Assembly (NCBI GenBank): GCA_027024155.1 | Contig: JALVTE010000020.1 | Coordinates: 82,464-146,463 of the forward strand | Direction of reading: 5' to 3' | DNA: 64,000 bases | Source of the DNA: Campylobacteraceae bacterium | Lineage (GTDB): Bacteria; Campylobacterota; Campylobacteria; Campylobacterales; Sulfurovaceae | Shown here: in pieces, positions 10,150 through 19,076 of the stretch | Layout of the letters: each line of letters begins with the position of its first letter | Position numbering within the stretch: the stretch's first letter is position 1 | Position numbers and translations under genes: made by a program | The notes under the pieces: model-generated | Seen by the model: the letters and a program-made list of their open reading frames with translations, nothing else | The model's database searches: none | Told to the model about the DNA's origin: nothing

Positions 10150-10396
10150 CTCTTCTCCTTAAATATACATTTGGGTAAGCACAAGACTTTAGTACTAAAC
10201 TATCTTTTTTAGCACACTTGCCTATCCACTAGAGTACCTTTAAGAGTGAAATATTATATCAAATCCAAATAAAAAACTAGACTTATAAATTCAAAGAAGC
10301 CATAAAGTTTTACATTCTATCATAATTTTTGTGTGATTAGTTAGCTATACTCTAATATTTTATAAAGTCTAGATTAGTAGTAAGTGAAAGTGTAGT

Positions 10397-11107
10397 TTAT
10401 GAACCACTACAACCCCCATCGCAGCCACTGCCACAGCTTGCTCCTCCTCCGTCGCCTAATCCTCCACTAGATTCTCCAAAGCCACTACTATCTGCATAGT
10501 CACCCACATAAAAGCCTCCACAGCCTGCACTGCCAGCATAATTTGTGTTGTTACTTGTATCTGTATTACTGTATAGAAAAGTTTTTGTAAGTGAGTATTT
10601 AACACCATTTTCTATCTCTAGCATACTATCTATTGCAAAGAGTAGTGGCATTTTATCTGGAAATTTTGGATTTATATGCTCTTTTAGGCATATTAATTGC
10701 CAAGCTCTTTTCATACCTTCGTTGTTACTATTTTTATTTGGCATAGCTTCATCTGGTATATGGTGCAAAAAGCGTCCAAAAGCCTTTTTGCAAAAGCTTT
10801 CGTAAACAGAACTAAATAGTAAAAATTCATGCCATAAATCATCCACCACACGCGAGGGCATAGATACCATTTTACCATTTGCCATATTACAAAGATAGAA
10901 GTAGTCCATAAGTGCTTTATTTACTAAGCTAGCCTCTTCAGTGTTAATTTTTGGGTACTTTTCTCGGAATCTATCCATAATAGGTTTTGGGACTTTATAC
11001 TTTTGTATAAACCTAAGTTGTCTCTTTTTTCGATTCTTTTTTTCATATAACCAGGTAAAAATAGAGAATATGATAATAGATACTATTGCTATTTTATAAC
11101 TATCCAT
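10397..11107 (-). CDS. GRDP-like membrane-anchored protein with Gly/Ser/Cys-rich C-terminus
   Basis: N-terminal TM; ...VVDDLWHEFLLFSSVYESFCKKAFGRFLHHIPDEAM resembles glycine-rich domain-containing proteins; tail GSAGCGGFYVGDYADSSGFGESSGGLGDGGGASCGSGCDGGCSGS. Confidence 0.55.
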   Translation of the reverse strand: MDSYKIAIVSIIIFSIFTWLYEKKNRKKRQLRFIQKYKVPKPIMDRFREKYPKINTEEASLVNKALMDYFYLCNMANGKMVSMPSRVVDDLWHEFLLFSSVYESFCKKAFGRFLHHIPDEAMPNKNSNNEGMKRAWQLICLKEHINPKFPDKMPLLFAIDSMLEIENGVKYSLTKTFLYSNTDTSNNTNYAGSAGCGGFYVGDYADSSGFGESSGGLGDGGGASCGSGCDGGCSGS

Positions 11108-11115
11108 AAAGAGCT

Positions 11116-11541
11116 CTAAAATTTGTCATTTATGTATAAAAAAATTTCTCTATCTTGTGTAAAGATTAAGCAAGATTTATTGCTATCGGCTTTAGATAAG
11201 AGTATTTGCTTAGATTTTTTTACTGTTTTTAGCAGTTTTTTATCTACCTTGTTTAAGCTATTGGGTACTTGTGTTGGCTCTATTTTTTTAGCTTGACAGG
11301 CATTTGCAATATCTGTAAATAGTTTTTTATTTTTACCCTCTTTTGGTACTATTTTAAATATTACAGGGTGGTGTTTTGTATCGTATCTATCTAGTTTAAT
11401 ATCTTTTATATTTACTGCAATATCTTTACCTATTAAGCGTTTAAAGGTGGGTATTGGCTTTTGAATATAGTAGGTAAAGCCTACTAAAAATAGTAAAATT
11501 ACAATTAAAACTGCTAAAATCTTCTGTGGTAAATGTTTCAT
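11116..11541 (-). CDS. Hypothetical single-TM protein
   Basis: 141 aa ORF with N-terminal TM; tightly packed with neighbours. Confidence 0.6.
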   Translation of the reverse strand: MKHLPQKILAVLIVILLFLVGFTYYIQKPIPTFKRLIGKDIAVNIKDIKLDRYDTKHHPVIFKIVPKEGKNKKLFTDIANACQAKKIEPTQVPNSLNKVDKKLLKTVKKSKQILLSKADSNKSCLIFTQDREIFLYINDKF

Positions 11542-11633
11542 TAACTCTCCATATCTTCTTTGTCCATTACATAGGCAACTACAACTATTGCAACTAGAAA
11601 AAATATAATTATACCAATATATAATATATCCAT
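11541..11633 (-). CDS. Candidate 30-aa single-TM microprotein
   Basis: ATG at 11633: MDILYIGIIIFFLVAIVVVAYVMDKEDMES*; stop overlaps the next ATG by 1 nt and the start is 1 nt from the upstream gene's stop. Confidence 0.5.
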   Translation of the reverse strand: MDILYIGIIIFFLVAIVVVAYVMDKEDMES

Positions 11634-11634
11634 A

Positions 11635-12132
11635 TTATGCCTTTATGTAGTTTTGTGCATTTGCTTTTGCCAATTTACTAAAACTATTTTTATCTTCTAA
11701 ACTCTTAAATGCATTTGCAGGAAAGAAAAAGAAGTTATCTTTTGTGTATATTAACACTCCATCACTTAAAGAGACAACTTTTATAATATCGTCCCATTTT
11801 ATAGTTTGACTGTTTATACTTATTCCACTATCATCTACCTTTACACTGTATTGCATATTTGCATTTGGTAATTTATCAAAAGCCTTTTTTATTGTAGCCT
11901 CTCTTAATTTCCAACGCAAAAAGTACCAATAAAGCACTAAAAAAGTAGAAATAAGCAGTAAGCCTGGAGCTCCTTTTTTAAATAATGCTACTACACCAAA
12001 TTGAGTAAGTGCAATAAAGAAAAAGCCAATATATCGCTTTTTAGAGTTTTTAAATTCGTAATCGTATGCTACTTTTGCAGCTTTTAAGTATGTGGGTTTG
12101 TCCCATTTGTAGCTAAAATTTATACTAGACAT
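11635..12132 (-). CDS. YcxB-like membrane protein
   Basis: Two TM segments then a YcxB-like C-terminus (VKVDDSGISINSQTIKWDDIIKVVSLSDGVLIYTKDNFFFFPANAF). Confidence 0.7.
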   Translation of the reverse strand: MSSINFSYKWDKPTYLKAAKVAYDYEFKNSKKRYIGFFFIALTQFGVVALFKKGAPGLLLISTFLVLYWYFLRWKLREATIKKAFDKLPNANMQYSVKVDDSGISINSQTIKWDDIIKVVSLSDGVLIYTKDNFFFFPANAFKSLEDKNSFSKLAKANAQNYIKA

Positions 12133-12730
12133 GTTCTTCGCACTCTTTTATTATTAAATCATCTTTTTTAATACAGCCCTGCTCTTCTAATTCACTAATT
12201 AGTTTTAGAGTTTCGTCATACTTTTTATAGTAGATTTCACTATTTTTAGCATACTTTTTCTGCTCTTTTTTAGCGTATATCCAAGCTGCTACTATAGACA
12301 TTGCAAAGAAGCTATATATCCACCACTGCCACTCTTTTAAATCTAGCAAAACTATAAAATATTGTACAGAAAAAAGTACGAAAAATTCGATTGAAAATAT
12401 AATAACCAAAGTAGAACTTTGCTCAAAATCTAGGGTGTATTTTTCTATCTCTCTCAACTGTTCTAAATTTTTATTTACCTGCTCGGCTTTAGCTTTGCAA
12501 TCGCTGTTTAAACTATTGATATCTATATCTCTTAAATGGATATTGCTTAAGTTATACTCTACATTTATCTGCTTGTAATCTTCCAAAATTTCTGGATGCT
12601 TATTTATGATTTCTAAGATTTCGTCTTCGCTAAGTTTTCTTTTACCTGCAATTTTTTGCACATCTTGCAAAACCAAATCGTACAAACCAATATTTTTAAT
12701 CTCTAAAGCAACGCGTGGTAAGTGTGTCAT
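12125..12730 (-). CDS. Hypothetical membrane protein with two TM segments
   Basis: ORF 12125..12769; more likely start at MTHLPRV (12730); 8-bp overlap with the YcxB-like gene. Confidence 0.55.
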   Translation of the reverse strand: MTHLPRVALEIKNIGLYDLVLQDVQKIAGKRKLSEDEILEIINKHPEILEDYKQINVEYNLSNIHLRDIDINSLNSDCKAKAEQVNKNLEQLREIEKYTLDFEQSSTLVIIFSIEFFVLFSVQYFIVLLDLKEWQWWIYSFFAMSIVAAWIYAKKEQKKYAKNSEIYYKKYDETLKLISELEEQGCIKKDDLIIKECEEHV

Positions 12731-12745
12731 TAATCTCCCTTTTTT

Positions 12746-12857
12746 GAAAGCTGAAAGCAAAAGGCACAAAGCATAAAGCTAATATTGAAGCTTCGCCTTA
12801 TTTAATAAAAAGCGACGAAGTCGCACAATTTAGCTTTCTGCTTTAAGCTTTATGCTA
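12746..12857. repeat. Nested inverted repeat region with heptad-period arms
   Basis: Left arm 12746-12780 GAAAGCT GAAAGCA AAAGGCA CAAAGCA TAAAGCT; right arm 12830-12857 TTAGCTT TCTGCTT TAAGCTT TATGCTA; internal GCGAC-GAA-GTCGC at 12812-12824. Confidence 0.65.
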
Positions 12858-12893
12858 TTAAACAGATGTGGCAAAAGCCACACTCTGTTTAAT
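12857..12893. terminator. Long hairpin ATTAAACAG.TGTGGC-AAAA-GCCACA.CTGTTTAAT overlapping the stop of the oxidoreductase subunit I gene
   Basis: Inverted repeat seen directly, at the 3' end of the minus-strand gene. Confidence 0.65.
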
Positions 12894-14541
12894 CATCCTC
12901 TTCTATTCCGTAACTTTGTGTTTTATCTTCTGATGGTAGGAATATACCAATTAAACCTTTAACTCCTACACTCATTACAATATTAAATAGGAATATTGCC
13001 CAAGCGATAAGAATCATAGAACCGCAAATTGCAGCAAAAGTCATCATTGTATTAAATTCGCCATGTACATATAGGTGGCGTCTTAACATTCCATCTAAGC
13101 CTGCCATACCCATAAATGCACCCATACCGATACCACCAATTAGGTATAACCAAAAGTGTGCCCAAGTAAGTTTTTTAGAGAATAGTGTTGTATTGTTTGT
13201 AACCAGTGGCCACATTACATAAACAGCACTATATAGGGTCATATAAAGTCCAACAATCAGTGCAATATGAACGTGTGCTCCAATAATCCATTGAGTATTG
13301 TGAAGAACTCTGTTCATACCCATATCTGCTTGAATAATCGCTGCTGGAACTGCTAAACCAAATCCTACCAATCCACCTAAAAGGTATGCAAGTGGTGGTG
13401 TCATTTTTAGTGGTCTAGCTTTCCAAAGTGTTACAAGCGTAATAAATAGTGCCAAACCTTGAGTTAATAGTTCAAACGCTGTTACCATCTCTCCTGAGAT
13501 TAGCTTCATCATCTCTGGTTGCCCTTGGTCTGCAAGTAAGTGGTGAGACCAAACCATCCAAGATACTAAAAGCTCTAGCATTAATGCTGCTCTTGCAACA
13601 TTTTCCATAAATAGTTTCTGCCCTGTAATTAGTGTTGCAAGCAGATACCAAGAACCAGCAACATAGATAAGCACAAGCCCATCTGCAACAAGGTCAAGCC
13701 CCCACCAGAAGTAGTTTTTATAAAGTAATGCATCTACCGAAGCAACATTTAATGGATGTCCACTTGCATCAAAAATTAGGTAAACTAAAACCAAAATACC
13801 AGCACTTAAAATTACAATAGCATCTAAGAATGTATCTACAGTACCTCTAAAAATTGCAACAACTGGCAGTGCAAGTGCCGGCTCTTTAGAGTATGGTGGT
13901 TTACCTCTTAACTTATTAATTAAGTTTAACATACCATCAATACCAAAACCAGAAATTAATAGCTCTTTTGTAGTTTTGTTTTTATGTATTCCAACACGAG
14001 CAAAAATTGTTGCGTAAATATTGTAAATAAATAGTAGAGTTCCTACCATAATTAGTGCAACACCCACAATAAATACAATACCACCAACAACACTAAATTG
14101 ATTAGTATCAGCAGGAAGTGGCCAATATAGTGTATATAGTGGAGCATATTGCCAAACAAATGCAGCTATCCAAGACATTGCTGTACCGATTGTAATTAAA
14201 AGCCAAACAGCATTAGCAATTTTTACACTATATAGAGGTTTCTTTGTTAAAAAAGGCACTAAAAACATAAATGCACCAAACACTAATTGATAAGTAGAAC
14301 CAAATATACCAACTATTGGGTGAACTGTCATAATCGAGAAAAAGTGTGCAGGGTGAAAAAACATATGCGGTATAGGAGCCTTTGGACCAACTTCTACCAT
14401 ACGCATAATCATACCCTCAATAGCAACTAAACCAAAAAATAGAAAACTCATAACAACAGCTCTAAGTGTCACTTTTTGCAGTGCATTTAAGCTTTTATGG
14501 TCGAAGTCTGTACCATTCATTAAAGTATTCATAAAACTCAT
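12889..14541 (-). CDS. Heme-copper oxidoreductase catalytic subunit, NO-reductase-like with non-canonical active-site ligands
   Basis: Multi-TM; HFFSIMTVHPIVGIFG, WSHH (333/334), GAHVHIAL (423/425); helix VI reads YFWWGLDLVADGLVLI with Asp where NorB-like proteins have His/Glu. Confidence 0.85.
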   Translation of the reverse strand: MSFMNTLMNGTDFDHKSLNALQKVTLRAVVMSFLFFGLVAIEGMIMRMVEVGPKAPIPHMFFHPAHFFSIMTVHPIVGIFGSTYQLVFGAFMFLVPFLTKKPLYSVKIANAVWLLITIGTAMSWIAAFVWQYAPLYTLYWPLPADTNQFSVVGGIVFIVGVALIMVGTLLFIYNIYATIFARVGIHKNKTTKELLISGFGIDGMLNLINKLRGKPPYSKEPALALPVVAIFRGTVDTFLDAIVILSAGILVLVYLIFDASGHPLNVASVDALLYKNYFWWGLDLVADGLVLIYVAGSWYLLATLITGQKLFMENVARAALMLELLVSWMVWSHHLLADQGQPEMMKLISGEMVTAFELLTQGLALFITLVTLWKARPLKMTPPLAYLLGGLVGFGLAVPAAIIQADMGMNRVLHNTQWIIGAHVHIALIVGLYMTLYSAVYVMWPLVTNNTTLFSKKLTWAHFWLYLIGGIGMGAFMGMAGLDGMLRRHLYVHGEFNTMMTFAAICGSMILIAWAIFLFNIVMSVGVKGLIGIFLPSEDKTQSYGIEEDD

Positions 14542-15158
14542 TACTTCTTACCTCCCTCTTTACATCCTTGAACTGTTAGCCATTTTTTAACAATCATTTT
14601 AGATTCGCCTGTCTTTTCGTCGTAAGCTTCAGGTCCAGAATACTCTGTAGACATAACATCGAACTCTCCATTATGGTTAAATGTCCATAAAATATCGTTA
14701 GAATCTAGTATTCCATTTACATCAGTCCCCGGATTTACTTGCATCTGCATTACCATAGAACCATCTTGTCTAAATAGACCAAAACCGTAAACTAAATCAC
14801 GACTATGAATATCAAACTTAATTGTTTGCCCACACTGAACCGTAACATGTTTTGGCATATTTATCCACTTATGATTACCTACTTCAAATTCATAACTCGC
14901 ATCTGGCTTAATGTGGTGTCTCATAATATCTTGCGATACCCACGGAATTGAATTGTATGTAAAAATATGGTGTCCTACACCCATAGCAACCAAAAATGCC
15001 ATATATCCATAAAATGGAATCCTTACAATAGATTTAGCCTTCTCTTTTCTGGTTAAGTTATATGCAAACCAAGCGATTAACGAAATAATAAAAATCGCAT
15101 AGATTGAATACGCCATCCAGTGAAAAGATAAAAGCTCTTTCGAACTAGCAAATGTCAT
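14541..15158 (-). CDS. Heme-copper oxidoreductase subunit II-like protein lacking CuA ligands
   Basis: N-terminal TMs plus cupredoxin-like domain (DLVYGFGLFRQDGSMVMQMQVNPG...FNHNGEFDVMSTEYSGPEAY); overlaps subunit I gene start. Confidence 0.8.
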   Translation of the reverse strand: MTFASSKELLSFHWMAYSIYAIFIISLIAWFAYNLTRKEKAKSIVRIPFYGYMAFLVAMGVGHHIFTYNSIPWVSQDIMRHHIKPDASYEFEVGNHKWINMPKHVTVQCGQTIKFDIHSRDLVYGFGLFRQDGSMVMQMQVNPGTDVNGILDSNDILWTFNHNGEFDVMSTEYSGPEAYDEKTGESKMIVKKWLTVQGCKEGGKK

Positions 15159-15349
15159 CTCTTCTTCTCCTAATTATTTGTGGTACTAAGCTCTATAAAT
15201 GTAGTATTAGCAGAACTTATTCCAAGTATAATAATATAATTAAGATTGCTAAATAAAGTTGATAGATATCAAGATAAAAAGTTAAAAGCAGTAAATAATT
15301 GATTAATTTTTAGGCAGTTTAATTTTTGTTTGCTTAATATTTAAGCAAA

Positions 15350-15907
15350 CTATTTCCATTTACCAATTTCAAAGTTTTTAAAAGAGCTTAGTGCGTCTGA
15401 TTTTGTCCAAACTCCAACTCCACCACCTTGAGAATTAAAAGTAAAGTTTAAAAGTTCTTTATCATCTAAGTAGAGTCGATAGCGAGACATATATACTTTT
15501 ATTGTCATATTATGCCAACCGCTACTGAGCTTAATATTACTAGAGGCTCTCTCTACTCTTAAACCATTTGTAACGGTGTAGAATCTAAAGTTATCTTCTA
15601 GTGGATTGAAGCGAGCTACTAAGTAGTTGTCTCTGTCTTTAACATCCCACATAATACCACCACCTTGGTCTTGCGAGCCACTATTTGCTTTAAAATCAAC
15701 CGATAAAGTACCATTAGATAGGGCAAAATCTTTAGTAAAATATAAATTATAATATTCACCACTAGGTTTTGTTAAACTAACAATAGTAGAGTTGCCATCT
15801 TTACTTGTAATCCACTTACCTACACTTTGCCATTTACCTTTAGAAAAGTCAATATTTTGGGCATTTAATTGTAAAAGTAGAGTTATAATAAGTATTAGCT
15901 TTTTCAA
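15350..15907 (-). CDS. Secreted protein, DUF1080/LamG-like beta-sandwich
   Basis: Signal peptide; GGGIMWDVKDRDNYLVARFNPLEDNFRFYTV...GWHNMTIKVYMSRYRLYLDDKELLNF pattern. Confidence 0.6.
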   Translation of the reverse strand: MKKLILIITLLLQLNAQNIDFSKGKWQSVGKWITSKDGNSTIVSLTKPSGEYYNLYFTKDFALSNGTLSVDFKANSGSQDQGGGIMWDVKDRDNYLVARFNPLEDNFRFYTVTNGLRVERASSNIKLSSGWHNMTIKVYMSRYRLYLDDKELLNFTFNSQGGGVGVWTKSDALSSFKNFEIGKWK

Positions 15908-16017
15908 AATAGTTTACCTTTTTAAAGGTATTATACCAGAAAGTTATTTAGAATAGAAGCTGTTAGAGCTGCCCTTCATTGCCATTAAGTTAAGAGTAAA
16001 ATATCCATTTATTGGCA

Positions 16018-16197
16018 TAAAGCTAAAAGCAGAAAGCAAAAAAATTATCTGCCTCCTGTCGTTCCCAACAGAAAAGGGGTTCCACGATTTTAAATGCTTA
16101 AAAGTTAAAATAGGATTTTTATAGCAGTTCAAATCGTAGATTCCCGCTTTCGCGAGAATGACGAGGTGGTTAGCTTTTGGCTTTGAGCTTTTAGCTT
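16018..16197. repeat. ~180-bp intergenic element bounded by inverted heptad-period arms
   Basis: Left TAAAGCT AAAAGCA GAAAGCA (16018-16038); right TTAGCTT TTGGCTT TGAGCTT TTAGCTT (16170-16197), which reaches into the prfA stop codon. Confidence 0.6.
16140..16159. repeat. dRS3-like 20-mer ATTCCC-GCTTTCGC-GAGAAT
   Basis: Matches ATTCCCN8GGGAAT layout with one mismatch; lies inside the 16018-16197 element. Confidence 0.45.
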
Positions 16198-17269
16198 ATA
16201 TACTCTCTTCTGTAGCTTGCAGAGCTTCTGCTTGTGCGTGGGCAATTAGTGGGTCTATTACTAAATCTAGGGCACCGTTGTTCATTACATCATCTAGTGC
16301 ATAAATTGTAAGTCCGATACGATGGTCGGTAATACGGCTTTGTGGATAGTTGTATGTTCTAATCTTTTCGCTTCTGTCGCCACTTCCAACTTGCAGTTTT
16401 CTCTCTTGTGCTAATTGGTCCATCTGCTCTTGCATTTGTGCTTCGTAAACTCTAGCTTTAAGCACTTTCATAGCTTTATCACGGTTTTTGTGTTGCGATT
16501 TCTCATCTTGAATAGATACTGTAATTCCTGTTGGAATATGTGTTAAACGAACGGCTGAATCAGTTGTGTTTACACATTGTCCGCCACATCCACTAGCACG
16601 GAAAACATCCATACGAACTTCGTTTGGCTTAATATCTACCTCTACATCTTCTACCTCTGGCATTACGGCAACTGTAATTGCAGAAGTATGCACTCTACCT
16701 TGTGTTTCAGTTGCTGGCACACGCTGAACACGGTGCGTTCCACCCTCGTATTTTAGTTTTGCATAAACACTATCGCCTTTAATAAGAGCAATAATCTCTT
16801 TAAAACCACCTGCTGTTCCCTCGCTTGAGCTTACAAGCTCTACTTTCCAACCCTGTTTATCGGCATAACGCATATACATTTTGTAAGCATCTTCTACAAA
16901 TAGAGCACTCTCATCGCCCCCAGTACCGGCACGAAGCTCGATATAGATATCTTTGTCATCATTTGGGTCTTTTGGAATCATTAAGATTTTTATCTCTTCT
17001 TGAAGCTCTTTTAAGCGTGGCTCTAGTTCTGCTAGCTCCTCTTTTGCCATTTCGCCAAACTCTTCATCACCTAGCATCTCTTTATTCTCTTCGATTGCTT
17101 CTATAACTTCTATAATCTCTATAGCTTTATTTCGAATTGGCTCGATATTAGATTGTTCCTTGCTAAGTTCTGTCATCTTTTTAATGTCAGATGCTATCTC
17201 TGGTGTGCTAAGTTCTTGGGTTATTTCGTCGTATCTATCTATAAATGGTTGAAGCTTGCTTTTAAGCAT
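16196..17269 (-). CDS. prfA: Peptide chain release factor 1
   Basis: GGQ motif [27 protein letters not shown]1 architecture. Confidence 0.97.
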   Translation of the reverse strand: MLKSKLQPFIDRYDEITQELSTPEIASDIKKMTELSKEQSNIEPIRNKAIEIIEVIEAIEENKEMLGDEEFGEMAKEELAELEPRLKELQEEIKILMIPKDPNDDKDIYIELRAGTGGDESALFVEDAYKMYMRYADKQGWKVELVSSSEGTAGGFKEIIALIKGDSVYAKLKYEGGTHRVQRVPATETQGRVHTSAITVAVMPEVEDVEVDIKPNEVRMDVFRASGCGGQCVNTTDSAVRLTHIPTGITVSIQDEKSQHKNRDKAMKVLKARVYEAQMQEQMDQLAQERKLQVGSGDRSEKIRTYNYPQSRITDHRIGLTIYALDDVMNNGALDLVIDPLIAHAQAEALQATEESI

Positions 17270-17317
17270 GGAATTTCCTGTATAAGGGGAGTTTTTGCAC
17301 CTAAAAGGTGCTGTGGC

Positions 17318-17584
17318 TTACGCCTCTAGTGAGTTTACTAATTTGTGAAGACGGCTTACTTTTCTTGAAGCAGTTTGCTTCTTTAAGAAACCTTTGCTCA
17401 CAAAGTGGTGAAGTTGCTTGTTAGCAATTTTAAATGCCTCTGCAGCACCCTCTTTATTACCAGCTTCTACAGCCTCTTTAACAGCTTTTACGATGTTTTT
17501 AAGACGAGTTCTGTAGTATCTGTTTCTCTCTGTTCTTACGATTGTCTGTTTTGCTCTTTTTTTAGCAGACTTATGATTTGCCAT
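17318..17584 (-). CDS. rpsT: 30S ribosomal protein S20
   Basis: [30 protein letters not shown]...[20 protein letters not shown]. Confidence 0.97.
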   Translation of the reverse strand: MANHKSAKKRAKQTIVRTERNRYYRTRLKNIVKAVKEAVEAGNKEGAAEAFKIANKQLHHFVSKGFLKKQTASRKVSRLHKLVNSLEA

Positions 17585-17738
17585 TGAATTTTCCTTGAAT
17601 GTTAATTATAAAACTTGGGCAGAACCCCATTTAATTGGCGAATGGTATCAAAAAACATATTAAATTTATATTAATTAGCACAAATTACTAAATATTTTGG
17701 TAAAATCTTACTCAGAGTTTATATTAAGGAATTAATTT

Positions 17739-19076
17739 ATGGCACTTTTTGGTACAGATGGCGTTCGTGGAAAGGCGGGCGAAAAGGTAAATGCAATGGC
17801 GGTTTTGAAACTTGCTATGGCAACAGGAATATATTTTAAGAAGAATGCAAAAACAAATAAGATTTTAGTGGGAAAAGATACAAGAAGAAGTGGTTATATG
17901 GTAGAAGCTGCAATTTTAGCAGGACTTACAGCTGTGGGATATGATGTTATACAAATAGGACCATTCCCAACACCAGCTGTTGCATTTATTGCAACAAATA
18001 TGCGTTGTGATGGTGCAGTTATGATTAGTGCTAGCCACAACCCTTTTTACGATAATGGTATTAAATTTTTTGACAGTAATGGAAATAAGTTACCTAAAGA
18101 GATAGAGAATGAAATTAACGAAATTTATCAAAATGAAGATTTAATACAGAGTTGCCAAAAAACTGGTAAATCAATAGGTAGAAGTAAAAGAATCGATGAT
18201 GTTATAGGTCGATATATTGTGCATCTTAAAAACTCTTTTCCTAAAGAGATAAACTTACAAGGCTTAAGAGTTGTAATAGATACCGCAAATGGTGCTGGCT
18301 ATTTAGTGGGTGGAACAATTTTAGAAGAGTTAGGTGCAGATGTTATTGTTATTAACGATAAACCAAATGGCTTTAATATTAATGAACTGTGCGGGGCAAT
18401 GCATCCTGAAGAGTTGGCAAAAGCGGTTAGAGAGTATAGAGCCGATATTGGTATTGCACTAGATGGTGATGCCGATAGAATTGTTCTTGTAGATGAGAAA
18501 GGTGATATAGTAGATGGAGACCAGTTAATGGGCTCTTTAGCTATACATTTAAAGAAAAACGGTATGTTGGCAAGTGATAATTTTGTAACAACTATTATGA
18601 GCAATATGGCACTAGATGACTACTTAGCTCAACATGGCATTACAACGCATAGAAGTGATGTAGGCGATAAAAATGTGGCAGAACTGATGCAAAAAGTTGG
18701 TACAAATTTTGGTGGCGAAGAGAGTGGGCATGTAATATTTAGCGACTACTCAAAAACAGGCGATGGCATATTAAGTGGCTTGCAAGCGTTGGCAATGCTG
18801 GTACAAAATGGTGGTAAAGCAAGCGAAATATTTAGACCGTTTAAGCTATATCCACAAGCTAAATGCAACTTACATATCAGTAATAAAATACCATTAGATG
18901 AAATAGAGGGCTTAGATGAACTAAAAGCAAAAGTAGAGGCAGAGAATATGCGACACCTATTTAGATACTCTGGTACAGAAAATAAGATAAGATTACTTAT
19001 AGAGGGTGAAGATACTAAAAAGATGAATGAACTTATTGAAGAGGCAGAAGCATTCTTTACAAAGGCTCTTTCGTGA
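17739..19076 (+). CDS. glmM: Phosphoglucosamine mutase
   Basis: MALFGTDGVRGKAG, ISASHNPFYDNGIKFF, DGDADRIVLVDE, RYSGTENKIRLLIEG. Confidence 0.97.
   Translation: MALFGTDGVRGKAGEKVNAMAVLKLAMATGIYFKKNAKTNKILVGKDTRRSGYMVEAAILAGLTAVGYDVIQIGPFPTPAVAFIATNMRCDGAVMISASHNPFYDNGIKFFDSNGNKLPKEIENEINEIYQNEDLIQSCQKTGKSIGRSKRIDDVIGRYIVHLKNSFPKEINLQGLRVVIDTANGAGYLVGGTILEELGADVIVINDKPNGFNINELCGAMHPEELAKAVREYRADIGIALDGDADRIVLVDEKGDIVDGDQLMGSLAIHLKKNGMLASDNFVTTIMSNMALDDYLAQHGITTHRSDVGDKNVAELMQKVGTNFGGEESGHVIFSDYSKTGDGILSGLQALAMLVQNGGKASEIFRPFKLYPQAKCNLHISNKIPLDEIEGLDELKAKVEAENMRHLFRYSGTENKIRLLIEGEDTKKMNELIEEAEAFFTKALS

Noticed and set aside
10150-10396. Possible tRNA or small RNA in the intergenic gap
   Set aside because: No cloverleaf or strong hairpin found by eye; probably remnant DNA around the pseudogene.
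12746-12857. CRISPR-like repeats
   Set aside because: Units are 7 nt, degenerate and without spacers; not a CRISPR array. No cas genes seen in the window.
15944-16132. 62-aa minus-strand ORF between prfA and the DUF1080-like gene
   Set aside because: Lies within the repeat element; unlikely to be a real protein.
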